Assembly (NCBI RefSeq): GCF_001431045.1
Contig: NZ_BCLE01000025.1
Location: 1-53,571, forward strand
From: Streptococcus orisasini
GTDB taxonomy: Bacteria > Bacillota > Bacilli > Lactobacillales > Streptococcaceae
Direction: 5' to 3'
Length of the DNA stretch: 53,571 bases
Under the pieces are notes generated by a model. It saw only the letters and a program-made list of their open reading frames with translations, was not told the origin of the DNA and did not search any database. Made by a program: the position numbers and the translations under genes. Below, piece by piece: positions 1 to 9,494 of this stretch; position 1 is the first letter of the stretch, and each line of letters opens with the position of its first letter.

Positions 1-2
1 AA

Positions 3-608
3 AAAAACCGCCTGTCAGAACTGACAGCTGCGGCTGATGTTATTCTTATTGGACCAGGCTTGGCTGAAGATGAATTAGCTCAAAAGACTTTTGATGCGGT
101 GTGGAAGACTGTCAAGCCCAAGCAAACTCTGATTATAGATGGGTCAGCTCTAAACCTGCTGGCCAAAAAAGCCAGCATTCAATGGCCAACTAAGAACATT
201 ATTCTCACTCCTCATCAAAAAGAATGGGAAAGGCTGTCTGGTCTTGTAATTTCAGAGCAAACGAAAAAAGCAACACAGGCAGCGCTGGCTCATTTTCCCA
301 AAGGAACCATTCTGGTTGCCAAATCGCATCGCACTAAAATTTATCAAGGCAATCGTGTCGGAGAGCTTCGCGTCGGCGGTCCCTATCAAGCGACTGGCGG
401 CATGGGAGATACTCTGGCTGGCATGATAGCAGGTTTTGCCGCCCAATTTAAATCGGATCTTTTTGAAACAACTGCAGCGGCCGCCTACCTTCACTCTGCT
501 ATTGCCCAAGCTTTGGCACAAAAGGCTTATGTTGTTTTACCCACAAGGATCAGCAAAGAACTGCCAAAGTGGATGAAAGAAATGAGCGAGGATTCTCTGT
601 CACAGTGA
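3..608 (+). CDS. nnrD: NAD(P)H-hydrate dehydratase, C-terminal part (5' end outside window)
   Basis: The reading frame is open from the first bases of the window, so the gene starts upstream and only about 200 C-terminal residues are visible. It belongs to the ribokinase-like YjeF C-terminal family, which uses ATP or ADP to dehydrate damaged NAD(P)HX back to NAD(P)H in the cytosol. Visible family signatures are VILIGPGLAEDE near the start, LTPHQKEW in the middle, and GGMGDTLAGMIAGF near residue 120 of the visible part, which carries the catalytic Asp. The stop lies 20 bp before the end of the convergent HAD gene. No terminator is obvious between them. Confidence 0.88.
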   Translation, partial: KNRLSELTAAADVILIGPGLAEDELAQKTFDAVWKTVKPKQTLIIDGSALNLLAKKASIQWPTKNIILTPHQKEWERLSGLVISEQTKKATQAALAHFPKGTILVAKSHRTKIYQGNRVGELRVGGPYQATGGMGDTLAGMIAGFAAQFKSDLFETTAAAAYLHSAIAQALAQKAYVVLPTRISKELPKWMKEMSEDSLSQ

Positions 609-627
609 AAATACTGCAGCCAAGATC

Positions 628-1272
628 CTAGTCTTTCAGATACTGGTAAAGGTCATTGTAGTCTGTAATTAGTTGATCAGCTGCGCTTAGATCCTGAGCG
701 GGGTAGTCTGGATTGGCAAAACCAAAACAATACATATTCGCAGCTTTAGCAGCGCGGGTGCCGTTTTTGGTGTCTTCTATGACAATACAGTCAGTCGGTT
801 GAGCCTGTAAGAGCTGGGCGGCGTATAAGAAAACATCTGGAGCCGGTTTTGAATGAGGGACCTCTTCGCTAGTTACCATATAATCAAAGCAGTCTGCCAG
901 TTCAAGTTCTGTTAAAGCGCGTTTAATCTCTTGCAAGGGAGAAGAAGATGCTACTGCTAAGCGGTAGCCATGGTCTTTGAGCCAGTGGATTAAGTCTTTA
1001 ACACCTTTGATGGGCCTTACTCCGTCCCGTGCCATCAAGGCATCCCGACGCGCATTCATGTCGGCTATGTATTCGGCCACTGATTTTGGCAGGTTAAATT
1101 CATCTTTCATTTGCTGCCACATGAATTCAAAAGTAGTTCCCATGTATTGATACTGATGAGATTCATCTACGTCAATCCCTTCATCGCGCAGTATCTGTGT
1201 TTTAGTTTCAAAAAAGGTGTATTCTGAGTCAACAATAACACCGTCCATATCAAAAATAATAACTTTTTCCAT
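628..1272 (-). CDS. HAD-superfamily phosphatase, beta-phosphoglucomutase-like
   Basis: This is a cytosolic HAD hydrolase of about 214 residues. The nucleophile motif IIFDMDGVIVDSE is at the N-terminus. A helical cap follows, then ASSSPLQEIKRAL (motif II), the motif III Lys in HSKPAPDVF, and IVIEDTKNGTRAAKAA (motif IV). The length and cap type fit the beta-phosphoglucomutase/sugar-phosphate phosphatase group, but the substrate cannot be read from sequence. I chose the ATG at 1272 because it puts the DMDG motif at the usual distance; an in-frame ATG at 1284 would add four residues (MDGY). A near-consensus cre overlapping the -10 suggests carbon catabolite control. Confidence 0.85.
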   Translation of the reverse strand: MEKVIIFDMDGVIVDSEYTFFETKTQILRDEGIDVDESHQYQYMGTTFEFMWQQMKDEFNLPKSVAEYIADMNARRDALMARDGVRPIKGVKDLIHWLKDHGYRLAVASSSPLQEIKRALTELELADCFDYMVTSEEVPHSKPAPDVFLYAAQLLQAQPTDCIVIEDTKNGTRAAKAANMYCFGFANPDYPAQDLSAADQLITDYNDLYQYLKD

Positions 1273-1300
1273 ATAACCATCCATTTCTATTCTATCTTAT

Positions 1301-1353
1301 ATTGTAAACGTATTCTTTTCTATTTTCAAGCGCAATTTGTCAGAAGCTGACAA
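1301..1353 (-). promoter_or_regulatory. Promoter of the HAD gene with cre-like box and inverted repeat
   Basis: Reading the minus strand, TTGAAA (1324-1329) and TACAAT (1301-1306) are separated by exactly 17 bp. On the plus strand TGTAAACGTATTCT (1303-1316) matches the catabolite response element consensus at 13 of 14 positions and overlaps the -10. Just upstream of the -35, TTGTCAG-aag-CTGACAA (1337-1353) is a perfect inverted repeat that could be an operator. The promoter call is strong; the roles of the cre and the repeat are inference. Confidence 0.65.
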
Positions 1354-1431
1354 TTAAGAAACAAGGATAGCCATAAAATTTCAGTTGGTTCTTATCAGCA
1401 AAATAATTTTTATATGCACATATATACACAG

Positions 1432-1463
1432 AGCTGCCCCAGTGTTTTTAGGGCAGCTTTTTT
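1432..1463 (+). terminator. Intrinsic terminator with no obvious upstream gene
   Basis: AGCTGCCC (1432-1439) pairs perfectly with GGGCAGCT (1451-1458) and is followed by six T. It points along the plus strand but lies between the divergent HAD promoter and the xseA promoter. It therefore ends either readthrough or a short transcript starting around 1350-1400. Confidence 0.75.
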
Positions 1464-1495
1464 CCTGTCTAAGGTCTGCTAAATTCTGTATTTTT

Positions 1496-1504
1496 TGCTA
1501 TAAT
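1496..1504 (+). promoter_or_regulatory. Extended -10 promoter for the xseA-recN operon
   Basis: TGCTATAAT is a consensus extended -10 (TGn plus TATAAT at 1499-1504). There is no good -35 hexamer 17 bp upstream, which fits extended -10 promoters. The leader to the xseA start codon is about 60 nt and includes the ribosome site AAAGGAG. Confidence 0.65.
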
Positions 1505-1570
1505 TGTATTACTATGCAGTTTGGATAGCTGAGGCAGATCCAAGACCTGATATCCTAGGAAAGGAGTTAC

Positions 1571-2914
1571 ATGGCTGAATATTTATCGGTGTCATCTTTG
1601 ACTAAATATTTGAAGCTGAAATTTGACCGTGATCCTTATTTGGAGCGGGTTTATCTGACAGGTCAGGTTTCCAATTTTAGAAAACGGCCTAAACATCAGT
1701 ATTTTTCGCTCAAAGATGAAAAAGCTGTCATTCAGGCGACCATGTGGAGCGGTATTTACCAAAAACTTGGTTTTGAGCTGGAAGAAGGCATGAAGATTAA
1801 TGTCATTGGCCGCGTGCAACTTTATGAGCCATCGGGCTCGTATTCCATCATCATTGAAAAAGCAGAGCCAGATGGCGTTGGTGCCTTGGCGGTTCAGTTT
1901 GAACAGCTCAAGAAAAAGCTGGCTGAGGCCGGTTATTTTGATGAGCGTCATAAGCAGCTTCTGCCGCGTTTTGTCAAAAAGATTGGTGTTGTCACCAGTC
2001 CTAGCGGTGCAGTTATCAGAGATATTATCACCACAGTCTCGCGCCGATTCCCCGGAGTTAATATCTTGCTTTTTCCAACCAAGGTACAGGGCGAGGGAGC
2101 TGCGCAGGAAGTGGCTGACAAGATTCGTTTGGCTAATGAGCGTGATGATTTAGACCTGCTCATTGTCGGCCGTGGCGGTGGATCCATTGAAGATCTCTGG
2201 GCCTTCAATGAGGAAATGGTGGTGCAGGCTATTTTTGATTCACAGCTGCCAATTATTTCCAGTGTCGGGCATGAAACAGATACAACCTTGGCCGATTTTA
2301 CGGCAGATCGCAGAGCAGCAACACCAACGGCAGCAGCTGAATTGGCAACACCTGTGACCAAGGCCGATTTGCTGGCCTTTCTTCAGGAAAGGCAGATGCG
2401 CTCTTATCAGGCTGTTATGCGCTTGATTCGGCAAAAGGATGAACAGCTGAAGAAACTGCAGCATTCTGTTATTTTCAGGCAGCCGGAAAGGCTCTATGAT
2501 GCTTATGTTCAAAAGCTGGATCATCTGAAGACACGCTTGCTAACCAAAGTACAGCAGACTTACGATGTCCACGACCGAGAAGAAAAGCTTTTAAGGCAGC
2601 GTTTGCTGTCTCTTGATCTGTCAGGAACAATCAAACGATACCAAGAACAATTAAAACAAACTCAGCGTCTGCTCCTAAGCCACATGACTAGCCAGTATGA
2701 CAGTAAATTAGCCCGCTTTGAAAAGGCACAGGATGCGCTGCTGTCTCTGGATACAAAGCGAATTGTTGCACGGGGCTATGCTATTGTCCAAAAGGACGAT
2801 CAGATTATTCAGTCAGCTAAAGACCTTAAAAAAGGAGATCATCTCAGTCTGGCAATGAAGGACGGACACGTTCAAGTGGAGGTAGAAAATGTCGAACAAG
2901 AAGAAAACATTTGA
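1571..2914 (+). CDS. xseA: Exodeoxyribonuclease VII large subunit
   Basis: XseA is the catalytic subunit of exonuclease VII, which degrades single-stranded DNA into oligonucleotides. The 447 residues show an N-terminal OB-fold (about 1-100), then the family signatures [14 protein letters not shown] (about 137), [14 protein letters not shown] (about 199) and [14 protein letters not shown] (about 231). A long coiled-coil arm and a C-terminal segment follow, and the length is usual for the family. The ATG follows AAAGGAG with good spacing. It is the first gene of a six-gene operon and overlaps xseB by 26 bp, so the two subunits are translationally linked. Confidence 0.96.
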   Translation: MAEYLSVSSLTKYLKLKFDRDPYLERVYLTGQVSNFRKRPKHQYFSLKDEKAVIQATMWSGIYQKLGFELEEGMKINVIGRVQLYEPSGSYSIIIEKAEPDGVGALAVQFEQLKKKLAEAGYFDERHKQLLPRFVKKIGVVTSPSGAVIRDIITTVSRRFPGVNILLFPTKVQGEGAAQEVADKIRLANERDDLDLLIVGRGGGSIEDLWAFNEEMVVQAIFDSQLPIISSVGHETDTTLADFTADRRAATPTAAAELATPVTKADLLAFLQERQMRSYQAVMRLIRQKDEQLKKLQHSVIFRQPERLYDAYVQKLDHLKTRLLTKVQQTYDVHDREEKLLRQRLLSLDLSGTIKRYQEQLKQTQRLLLSHMTSQYDSKLARFEKAQDALLSLDTKRIVARGYAIVQKDDQIIQSAKDLKKGDHLSLAMKDGHVQVEVENVEQEENI

Positions 2915-3104
2915 AGAAAATTTACAGGAATTAGAGGAGATTGTTGGGAAACTCGAAAACGGTGATGTCCCTCTGGAAGAAGCCATTGCTGAATTTCAAA
3001 AGGGCATGGTGCTTTCTAAGGATTTGCAAAAAACATTGGAATCAGCTGAAAAGACCTTGGTAAAGGTTATGCAAGCTGATGGCAGCGAAGCGGAAATGGA
3101 CTAA
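2889..3104 (+). CDS. xseB: Exodeoxyribonuclease VII small subunit
   Basis: This 71-residue helical protein binds the coiled-coil arm of XseA. The family pattern [21 protein letters not shown] followed by [12 protein letters not shown] is clear. It starts inside the end of xseA, with GGAGG at 2878-2882 as its ribosome site, and ends 2 bp before the ispA start codon, so coupling with both neighbours is likely. Confidence 0.95.
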   Translation: MSNKKKTFEENLQELEEIVGKLENGDVPLEEAIAEFQKGMVLSKDLQKTLESAEKTLVKVMQADGSEAEMD

Positions 3105-3106
3105 CT

Positions 3107-3976
3107 GTGGATAAGAAGATTAAAAAAATTGACCAAGCGCTGCAGGACTACTATGCTCAAGAGGCTGTCTCCAAAGATCTTATTGATGCTGTCTTGTACT
3201 CCATTCATGCAGGCGGCAAGCGGATTAGACCTTTGCTGTTTTTGGAGATTCTGCAAGGCTTTGGTTTGAACTTAACAGCAGCTCACTATCAAGTGGCGGC
3301 AAGTTTGGAGATGATTCACACGGGCAGCCTCATTCATGATGATCTGCCTGCTATGGATAATGATGATTACAGGCGGGGACAGCTGACCAATCATAAAAAA
3401 TTTGACGAAGCAACAGCGATTCTAGCGGGCGACAGTCTTTTTCTGGACCCTTTTGGTTTGCTGGCCAAGGCTGACTTAGCAGATAAGATCAAAATACGCT
3501 TGGTAGCCGAATTATCAGACGCTTCAGGCACCTATGGTATGGTGGGCGGTCAGATGCTGGATATTAAGGGCGAACACGTTCAGCTGGATTTGACTGATTT
3601 AGCCAAGATTCATGCCAATAAGACAGGGAAACTCTTAACCTTTCCTTTTGTAGCTGCGGGCATTGTAGCAGAGCTGCCGGAAAAAGCTATTAGTCAACTT
3701 CGTCGAGCAGGAGAATTGGTTGGCCTAGCCTTTCAGGTACGTGATGATATTTTGGATGTAACAGCAGAATTTGCTGAAATAGGCAAAACACCGCAAAAGG
3801 ATTTGGCTGCTGAAAAATCAACCTATCCCAGTCTTTTGGGACTGGATAAGTCTTACGATATTTTAGAAGATGCTCTTAATCAAGCCCAGGCTATTTTTCA
3901 AGAATTAACTGCAGAGTTGCAGTTTAATGCTGATGGAATTAAAACGATAATAGAAAGGTTGCGTCTCCATGCCTAA
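3107..3976 (+). CDS. ispA: Polyprenyl (farnesyl/geranylgeranyl) diphosphate synthase
   Basis: This cytosolic trans-prenyltransferase condenses isopentenyl diphosphate with allylic diphosphates to feed undecaprenyl and quinone precursors. The first Asp-rich motif is HDDLPAMDNDDYRRG (about residue 78) and the second is QVRDDILD (about residue 211). GGKRIRP near residue 37 binds the diphosphate, and the 289-residue length fits the FPP synthase group. Translation starts at GTG, 2 bp after xseB. The end overlaps tlyA by 8 bp. Product chain length cannot be decided here. Confidence 0.94.
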   Translation: MDKKIKKIDQALQDYYAQEAVSKDLIDAVLYSIHAGGKRIRPLLFLEILQGFGLNLTAAHYQVAASLEMIHTGSLIHDDLPAMDNDDYRRGQLTNHKKFDEATAILAGDSLFLDPFGLLAKADLADKIKIRLVAELSDASGTYGMVGGQMLDIKGEHVQLDLTDLAKIHANKTGKLLTFPFVAAGIVAELPEKAISQLRRAGELVGLAFQVRDDILDVTAEFAEIGKTPQKDLAAEKSTYPSLLGLDKSYDILEDALNQAQAIFQELTAELQFNADGIKTIIERLRLHA

Positions 3977-4796
3977 GGAAAGAGTGGATGTTCTGGCCTA
4001 TAAACAGGGACTTTTTGCTACCAGAGAACAGGCTAAACGAGGAGTTATGGCTGGTTTGGTTGTCAATGTCATCAATGGGGAACGTTATGATAAACCTGGT
4101 GAAAAAATTGATGCAGCTGTCGAATTAAAATTAAAGGGCGAAAAGTTAAAATATGTCAGCCGCGGCGGACTAAAATTGGAAAAAGCCTTAAATGTTTTTT
4201 CGCTTTCAGTGGACAATCTGATAACCCTTGATATTGGTGCCTCGACAGGAGGATTTACAGATGTTATGCTGCAAAATGGTGCCAAGCTTGTTTATGCTGT
4301 TGATGTTGGCACTAATCAATTGGTTTGGAAGCTGCGTCAGGATGAGCGCGTGCTGAGCATGGAGCAGTATAATTTTCGCTATGCAGAACCCAAGGATTTT
4401 AAGCAGGGGCAGCCGGCTTTTGCTTCCATTGATGTCAGTTTCATTTCCCTGTCCTTGATATTACCAGCCTTAGCCAGTATTTTAGCAGATGGCGGGCAGG
4501 TTGTTGCCTTAATCAAGCCGCAATTTGAGGCGGGGCGCGAACAGATTGGCAAGCATGGAATTGTCAAGGACAAAAAAATTCATAAAAATGTCTTAGAAAA
4601 GGTACCAGCATTTGCGACAGAGTATGGATTTACCGTCAGGAATCTAGATTTTTCACCCATTCAAGGGGGACATGGCAATATTGAATTTTTAGCCCATTTA
4701 GAAAAATCAAACCATCCTGAAAACAAGGCGGCATCAAGCATTGAGGCTCTTGTTAACCAAGCACACGAGGAATTTAAAAAAGATGAAAAAGCGTGA
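3969..4796 (+). CDS. tlyA: TlyA-family S4/FtsJ rRNA 2'-O-methyltransferase (hemolysin-like)
   Basis: The protein has an N-terminal S4 RNA-binding domain (about 1-60; ERVDVLAYKQGLFATREQAK) and a Rossmann methyltransferase domain with the SAM motif LDIGASTGGFTDVML at about residue 85. TlyA proteins methylate cytidines in rRNA; the hemolysin label is historical. The 275-residue length is normal. It overlaps ispA upstream and argR downstream (14 bp). The tlyA-argR-recN order is widespread in Firmicutes. Confidence 0.92.
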   Translation: MPKERVDVLAYKQGLFATREQAKRGVMAGLVVNVINGERYDKPGEKIDAAVELKLKGEKLKYVSRGGLKLEKALNVFSLSVDNLITLDIGASTGGFTDVMLQNGAKLVYAVDVGTNQLVWKLRQDERVLSMEQYNFRYAEPKDFKQGQPAFASIDVSFISLSLILPALASILADGGQVVALIKPQFEAGREQIGKHGIVKDKKIHKNVLEKVPAFATEYGFTVRNLDFSPIQGGHGNIEFLAHLEKSNHPENKAASSIEALVNQAHEEFKKDEKA

Positions 4797-5244
4797 ACGT
4801 TTAGAATTAATTAAAAAAATTGTTTTAGAAAATGATATTGAAACTCAAAACGAACTGGTTGGATTATTGAAAAAAGAGGGGTTGCAGGCAACTCAGGCAA
4901 CTATTTCCCGCGATATTAATGAAGTAGGAATTATCAAAGTGCCGGCTTCAAACGGCCGTTATGTTTATGGACTGTCTAAAGGAACTGGCAGAAAAGAAAC
5001 GTCTGTTCCTAAGCCAGAAGAAAGTTCCATAAAATCCATTTCAGAGCCAGCAGTCGGTTTAGAAAATTACCTTCATATTGATGTTGTTCCAGGTACCAGC
5101 TATCTGCTTAAGCGTTTTTTGCTGCAGCAGTTTAAGGGGCTTATTTTCAGTCTGATTGCTGATGATGACAGCCTGCTATTAATTGCCAAAAGTCCTAAGG
5201 ACAGTGCTAGTATTCGTCGGGAGATTAATTCCTGGATGAATTAG
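4783..5244 (+). CDS. argR: Arginine repressor ArgR/AhrC
   Basis: ArgR is an arginine-sensing hexameric repressor of arginine metabolism genes. The N-terminal winged helix carries the signature GLQATQATISRDINEVGIIKV. The C-terminal half has the arginine-binding oligomerisation core with VVPGTSYLLKRFL and IADDDSLLLIA. I chose the ATG at 4783 (MKKRERLELIKK) because it gives the usual length of 153 residues; the frame is open further upstream inside tlyA. There are often several ArgR paralogues in streptococci; this one, in the tlyA-recN operon, corresponds to the copy usually called ahrC. Confidence 0.92.
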   Translation: MKKRERLELIKKIVLENDIETQNELVGLLKKEGLQATQATISRDINEVGIIKVPASNGRYVYGLSKGTGRKETSVPKPEESSIKSISEPAVGLENYLHIDVVPGTSYLLKRFLLQQFKGLIFSLIADDDSLLLIAKSPKDSASIRREINSWMN

Positions 5245-5262
5245 ACGAAAAAAGGAGTGAGT

Positions 5263-6921
5263 ATGCTTTTAGAAATTGCTATAAAAAACTTTGCCATTAT
5301 TAAAGAAATCTCACTCAGCTTTGAGAAGGGGATGACCGTTCTAACCGGTGAAACAGGCGCAGGAAAATCCATTATTATTGATGCCATGAATATGATGCTG
5401 GGCAGCAGAGCTAACACGGAAGTTATTCGTCATGGCAGCACTAAGGCAGAGATTGAGGGCTTTTTCTCCATTGATGCCAATCCGTTTTTGGAGCAGCTTT
5501 TGCAAGAAAATGGAATAGAGTATTCTGATGAATTGATTATCCGTCGGGAGATTTTGCAAAATGGCCGCAGTATTAGCCGTATCAACGGTCAAATGGTCAA
5601 TTTGAGCACTTTGCGTGCAGTAGGCCAGTATTTGGTTGATATTCACGGCCAGCATGATCAAGAAGAGCTCATGCGTCCGCAAAAGCATATTCAGCTGTTA
5701 GATGCATTTGGAGATGAGGCTTTTCAGGCAGTCAAAGAGACCTATCAAGATTTATTTGATCGTTATAAAAGTCTGCGCAAACGTGTTTTGGACAAGAGGA
5801 AAAACGAACAAGAACACCAAGCACGAATTGAAATGCTGGAGTATCAGATAGCTGAAATTGAAGCAGCAGCTCTCAAATCTGGTGAAGATCAAAAACTGCA
5901 AAAAGAGCGGGATAAGCTCATGAATCATAAGCTCATTGTTGATACCCTGACTAATGCCTATGTTCTGCTGGATAATGATGATTTCTCAAGCCTAGCCAAT
6001 GTCCGTTCTGCTATGAATGATTTGCAAAGTTTGGAAGAATACGATACTGACTACAAAGAACTATCTGACAGTCTCACCGAGTCTTACTATGTTTTGGAAG
6101 ATGTGACCAGGCGCTTGGGCGATATCTTAGATGATTTAGATTTCGATGTCAATGCTTTGGCTGGAATTGAAGCGCGGCTGGATACCATCAATACGATTAC
6201 CCGCAAATATGGTGGTTCTGTGGATGATGTTTTAGACTATTTTGCTAATATCACCAAGGAATACAATCACTTGACAGGAAATGATCTGTTCGTTGATGAT
6301 ATTGAAAAGGATTTAAAATCATTAGAACAGTCTTTAGTGGCCAAGGCAGCAGAGCTCAGTCAGAAACGCCGAGATATTGCAGATTATCTATCTAAAGAAA
6401 TCAAGCAGGAATTAAAGGATCTTTACATGGATAAAGCTGATTTCAAAGTCGTCTTTTCAAAGGGAAAATTTAACCGCGAAGGAAATGAAATCATTGAATT
6501 TTATATTTCAGCTAATCCAGGAGAAGGTTTTAAGCCCTTGGTTAAAGTCGCTTCTGGAGGAGAACTTTCTCGCTTGATGCTGGCCATTAAATCAGCTTTC
6601 TCCCGCCGTGAAGATAAGACCAGTATTGTTTTTGATGAGGTTGATACAGGAGTTTCAGGCCGTGTAGCACAGGCTATCGCCCAAAAAATCTACAAGATTG
6701 GCAGCCATGGACAGGTTTTGGCTATTTCGCACTTGCCGCAGGTTATTGCTGTCAGTGATTATCAATATTTCATTGAAAAGAAAAGCAGCGAGGACTCTAC
6801 CGTTTCTACTGTCCGTCTCCTAACTCCAGATGAACGAGTTGAAGAAATTGCCAAAATGCTGGCAGGGGACAATATCACTCCAGCTGCTCGTCAACAGGCC
6901 AAAGAACTGCTGAAAAAATAA
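5263..6921 (+). CDS. recN: DNA repair protein RecN
   Basis: RecN is an SMC-like ATPase that acts at double-strand breaks. Walker A (GETGAGKS) is at about residue 27, the long central coiled coil runs over roughly 160-370, the ABC signature ASGGELSRLMLAIK is at about 430, and Walker B (SIVFDEVDTGVSG) is at about 455. The length of 552 residues is normal. AAGGAG at 5252-5257 favours the ATG at 5263 over the GTG at 5257. It is the last gene of the operon and is followed by a strong terminator. Confidence 0.96.
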   Translation: MLLEIAIKNFAIIKEISLSFEKGMTVLTGETGAGKSIIIDAMNMMLGSRANTEVIRHGSTKAEIEGFFSIDANPFLEQLLQENGIEYSDELIIRREILQNGRSISRINGQMVNLSTLRAVGQYLVDIHGQHDQEELMRPQKHIQLLDAFGDEAFQAVKETYQDLFDRYKSLRKRVLDKRKNEQEHQARIEMLEYQIAEIEAAALKSGEDQKLQKERDKLMNHKLIVDTLTNAYVLLDNDDFSSLANVRSAMNDLQSLEEYDTDYKELSDSLTESYYVLEDVTRRLGDILDDLDFDVNALAGIEARLDTINTITRKYGGSVDDVLDYFANITKEYNHLTGNDLFVDDIEKDLKSLEQSLVAKAAELSQKRRDIADYLSKEIKQELKDLYMDKADFKVVFSKGKFNREGNEIIEFYISANPGEGFKPLVKVASGGELSRLMLAIKSAFSRREDKTSIVFDEVDTGVSGRVAQAIAQKIYKIGSHGQVLAISHLPQVIAVSDYQYFIEKKSSEDSTVSTVRLLTPDERVEEIAKMLAGDNITPAARQQAKELLKK

Positions 6922-6940
6922 TGACTAAAAATCACCAATG

Positions 6941-6985
6941 ATACCTCTAAAGCTGCACTTAACCATTAGCTTTAGGGGTATTTTT
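6941..6985 (+). terminator. Terminator of the xseA-recN operon
   Basis: ATACC-CTAAAGCT (6941-6954) pairs with AGCTTTAG-GGTAT (6968-6981) and ends in a T run. Confidence 0.85.
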
Positions 6986-7089
6986 GACGTCTTCTTAATA
7001 TTTATAGAAAGAATTGCTTGTTAAATGCTTCAAGACCTTGAAATATTGCATGAATTTCTTTCATAAAAATTCCCTTAAAGATGATTATT

Positions 7090-7098
7090 TGGTATAAT
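7090..7098 (+). promoter_or_regulatory. Extended -10 promoter of degV
   Basis: TGGTATAAT is an extended -10 (TATAAT at 7093-7098). The -35 region is weak. The leader to the degV ATG is about 40 nt. Confidence 0.6.
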
Positions 7099-7144
7099 AA
7101 AAACGATACTATAAAATTAGAAAGCTAATGAAACAGGATAGAAA

Positions 7145-7984
7145 ATGAGCAAGATAAAAATTGTCACTGATTCTTCGATTACCATTGAACCAAATCTGGT
7201 TAAAGAATTAGATATTACTGTGGTTCCTCTAACGGTTATGGTAGATGGTGTTGTTTATTCCGATGATAATCTTAAGGAAGAAGGCAAGTTTCGCGCTCTG
7301 GCTAAAAACAGCAAGGCGCTTCCTAAGACCAGCCAGCCGCCAGTTGGCTTGTTTGCGGAAACTTATGAACGCCTTCTTAAAGAAGGAGCAGAGCAGATTG
7401 TTGCCATCCATATTACCCATGCCTTATCAGGGACAGTTGAGGCTTCACGTCAGGGAGCTAATATTGCTGGAGCAAATGTCACGGTATTAGACTCTGCTTT
7501 TACAGATCAGGCTATGAAATTCCAAGTAGTTGCCGCTGCTCAAGCAGCCAAAGCAGGAAGCAGTCTGGAAGAAGTTTTGACCAAGGTCGAAGAAGTCAAA
7601 AAGAAAACAGAGCTTTTCATTGGTGTATCTACCTTGGAAAATCTCGTTAAAGGCGGTCGTATTGGCCGTGTGACAGGACTCCTTAGTTCTCTGCTTAATA
7701 TCAGAGTTGTCATGGAATTAAAAAATCATGCCTTGAATCCAGTTGCTAAAGGACGGGGCAATAAGACCTTTAATAAATGGCTGGATAGTTTCATTGTTCA
7801 CATTAAAGACCGAAAAATTGCTGAGATTGGTATTTCTTATTCAGGAACTGCTGAACTTGCCAACAGTCTCAAAGACAAACTAAAGGCTCATGTTGAAAAA
7901 GAAATTGCTGTTTTGGAAACAGGTTCGGTCATTCAAACTCATACAGGAGAAGGGGCTTTTGCGGTGATGGTGCACTATGAATAA
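7145..7984 (+). CDS. degV: DegV-family fatty-acid-binding protein (FakB type)
   Basis: DegV proteins bind a fatty acid and present it to the kinase FakA, which makes acyl-phosphate for phospholipid synthesis. The N-terminal [12 protein letters not shown], the TSQPPVGLF motif around residue 60, HITHALSGT around 96 and [10 protein letters not shown] around 166 are typical, and 279 residues is the usual size. FakA is not in this window, and which fatty acids are bound cannot be read. The gene overlaps the next one by 8 bp, so the two are probably co-translated. Confidence 0.9.
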   Translation: MSKIKIVTDSSITIEPNLVKELDITVVPLTVMVDGVVYSDDNLKEEGKFRALAKNSKALPKTSQPPVGLFAETYERLLKEGAEQIVAIHITHALSGTVEASRQGANIAGANVTVLDSAFTDQAMKFQVVAAAQAAKAGSSLEEVLTKVEEVKKKTELFIGVSTLENLVKGGRIGRVTGLLSSLLNIRVVMELKNHALNPVAKGRGNKTFNKWLDSFIVHIKDRKIAEIGISYSGTAELANSLKDKLKAHVEKEIAVLETGSVIQTHTGEGAFAVMVHYE

Positions 7985-8825
7985 GAGATTCTCTCAAGGA
8001 CTTGCTTTTTTTCTTGCAAGCCTTCTTGTTTTCAGTCTGCTGTTTTACTTTTTGATTCCGGCAAAAGATCCTGCTGTTAAACATCTAGGGCATAGATCCT
8101 CTGTAAAAAAATCAAGGGCTTTTAATTATGTAGCTATCGGTGATTCCTTGACAGAAGGTGTTGGCGATACAACTGAGCAGGGTGGTTTCATTCCACTGCT
8201 GTCCCAGGAGCTGCAAACGAGCTATCGTTATGAAGTATCCAGCAATAATTATGGGGTTTCAGGCAATACTAGCCAGCAGATTCTAACGCGGATGTCTCAG
8301 GGAAAAAAGATTCAAAAAAGTCTTACAAACGCTAATTTGATGACGTTGACAGTCGGTGGTAATGATGTATTGGCAGTTATCCGAAAGGATTTGGCCAACT
8401 TAAAAGTCTCCTCTTTCACAAAACCGGCTAAGCTCTATCAAAAAAATCTTAGAAAAATTATTGAGCTAGCCAGACAAAATAATAAACATCTGCCTATTTA
8501 TGTGGTTGGTATCTACAATCCTTATTATTTAAATTTTCCAGACCTAACGCAGATGCAGGATATTATTGACAACTGGAATGAGGGAACGCAGAAAGTCACG
8601 ACAGAATACAGGAACGTTTATTTTGTGCCTATCAACGATTTGCTTTATAAGGGGCTTGACAACAATCAAGCTGCTGTTGAAGCTTCAGACAGTGATGATT
8701 CTAGTAAAGTGACCAATAATGTCTTATCTGATGGTGATCGTTTCCATCCTAACAATATCGGATATCAGATTATGTCAAAAGCAGTAATGGAGAAAATCAG
8801 TGAAACAAAAAAGAATTGGAACTAA
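7977..8825 (+). CDS. Membrane-anchored or secreted SGNH/GDSL hydrolase
   Basis: A signal anchor (about residues 9-29) is followed by an SGNH esterase fold. Block I is [12 protein letters not shown] with the nucleophile Ser (about residue 57), block III is VGGNDVL (about 128), and block V is [10 protein letters not shown] with the Asp and His (about 256). The catalytic domain should lie outside the membrane. The family includes lipases and polysaccharide O-deacetylases; the substrate is unknown. It overlaps degV by 8 bp and ypmS by 26 bp, an arrangement common in streptococci. Confidence 0.87.
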   Translation: MNKRFSQGLAFFLASLLVFSLLFYFLIPAKDPAVKHLGHRSSVKKSRAFNYVAIGDSLTEGVGDTTEQGGFIPLLSQELQTSYRYEVSSNNYGVSGNTSQQILTRMSQGKKIQKSLTNANLMTLTVGGNDVLAVIRKDLANLKVSSFTKPAKLYQKNLRKIIELARQNNKHLPIYVVGIYNPYYLNFPDLTQMQDIIDNWNEGTQKVTTEYRNVYFVPINDLLYKGLDNNQAAVEASDSDDSSKVTNNVLSDGDRFHPNNIGYQIMSKAVMEKISETKKNWN

Positions 8826-9399
8826 ACAAAATTGGTGGAAGTGGGGCTTCTTGCTTTTATTAGCCCTCAACATTGCTTTTTGGGGAGTTATTATCAGTCG
8901 AGTATTGGGAGGTTCCCCTAATGATACAAAAAGTGCTCAGACAGTGACAAATCCGGTTAAAGTTGGGACAATTACAACAACTAAGGACGAACTTAACCAG
9001 ACGCTGACTAGCTATTTAAATGACTATCAGTCTAAGGATCTGAACTATAGTGTCCGTTTAACATCAACAAATATTGAATTTCAAGGAACCTACAAACTTT
9101 TGGGGGCTGAAGTTCCACTCTATATTTACTTTGAGCCTTACCACCTAAAAAGTGGAGCTGTTCAGCTTAAAGTAACCTCATTGTCGGCAGGAAATCTGCC
9201 TCTACCAGAAGCAGAAGTGCTCAGCTACATCAGATCCAGCTACAAGCTGCCGAAATTTGTTGAAATTCTTCCCCAAAAGTCTGTTGTTAACATCAATTTG
9301 CAAAATATTGACAATGATAGCGGCCTTTATCTAAAATCAACGGCTATCAATTTAGCAACTGATGAAATTAACTTTGATATTTTAAAGAAAAACCGTTAA
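8800..9399 (+). CDS. ypmS: YpmS-like membrane protein (DUF2140)
   Basis: The protein has 199 residues with one N-terminal membrane helix (about 13-35) and an extracytoplasmic beta-rich domain. It matches the YpmS/DUF2140 family that follows the SGNH hydrolase in many Firmicutes. The function is unknown. The conserved core is seen around YIYFEPYHLKSGAVQL and the C-terminal INLATDEINF. It starts within the end of the hydrolase gene, which suggests a joint envelope role. Confidence 0.85.
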   Translation: MKQKRIGTKQNWWKWGFLLLLALNIAFWGVIISRVLGGSPNDTKSAQTVTNPVKVGTITTTKDELNQTLTSYLNDYQSKDLNYSVRLTSTNIEFQGTYKLLGAEVPLYIYFEPYHLKSGAVQLKVTSLSAGNLPLPEAEVLSYIRSSYKLPKFVEILPQKSVVNINLQNIDNDSGLYLKSTAINLATDEINFDILKKNR

Positions 9400-9414
9400 A
9401 AGAGCATTAAATAC

Positions 9415-9443
9415 TTGACCTATATAAGTTTTTTAGGTATGAT
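9415..9443 (+). promoter_or_regulatory. Strong promoter of hup
   Basis: TTGACC (9415-9420) and TATGAT (9438-9443) are 17 bp apart, followed by a 50-nt leader ending in GGAGG. This is close to consensus, fitting an abundant protein. Confidence 0.8.
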
Positions 9444-9494
9444 AGAATCTGTTAAAGCCTACAAGGCTTATAAAATTATTGGAGGATTTGTTAA

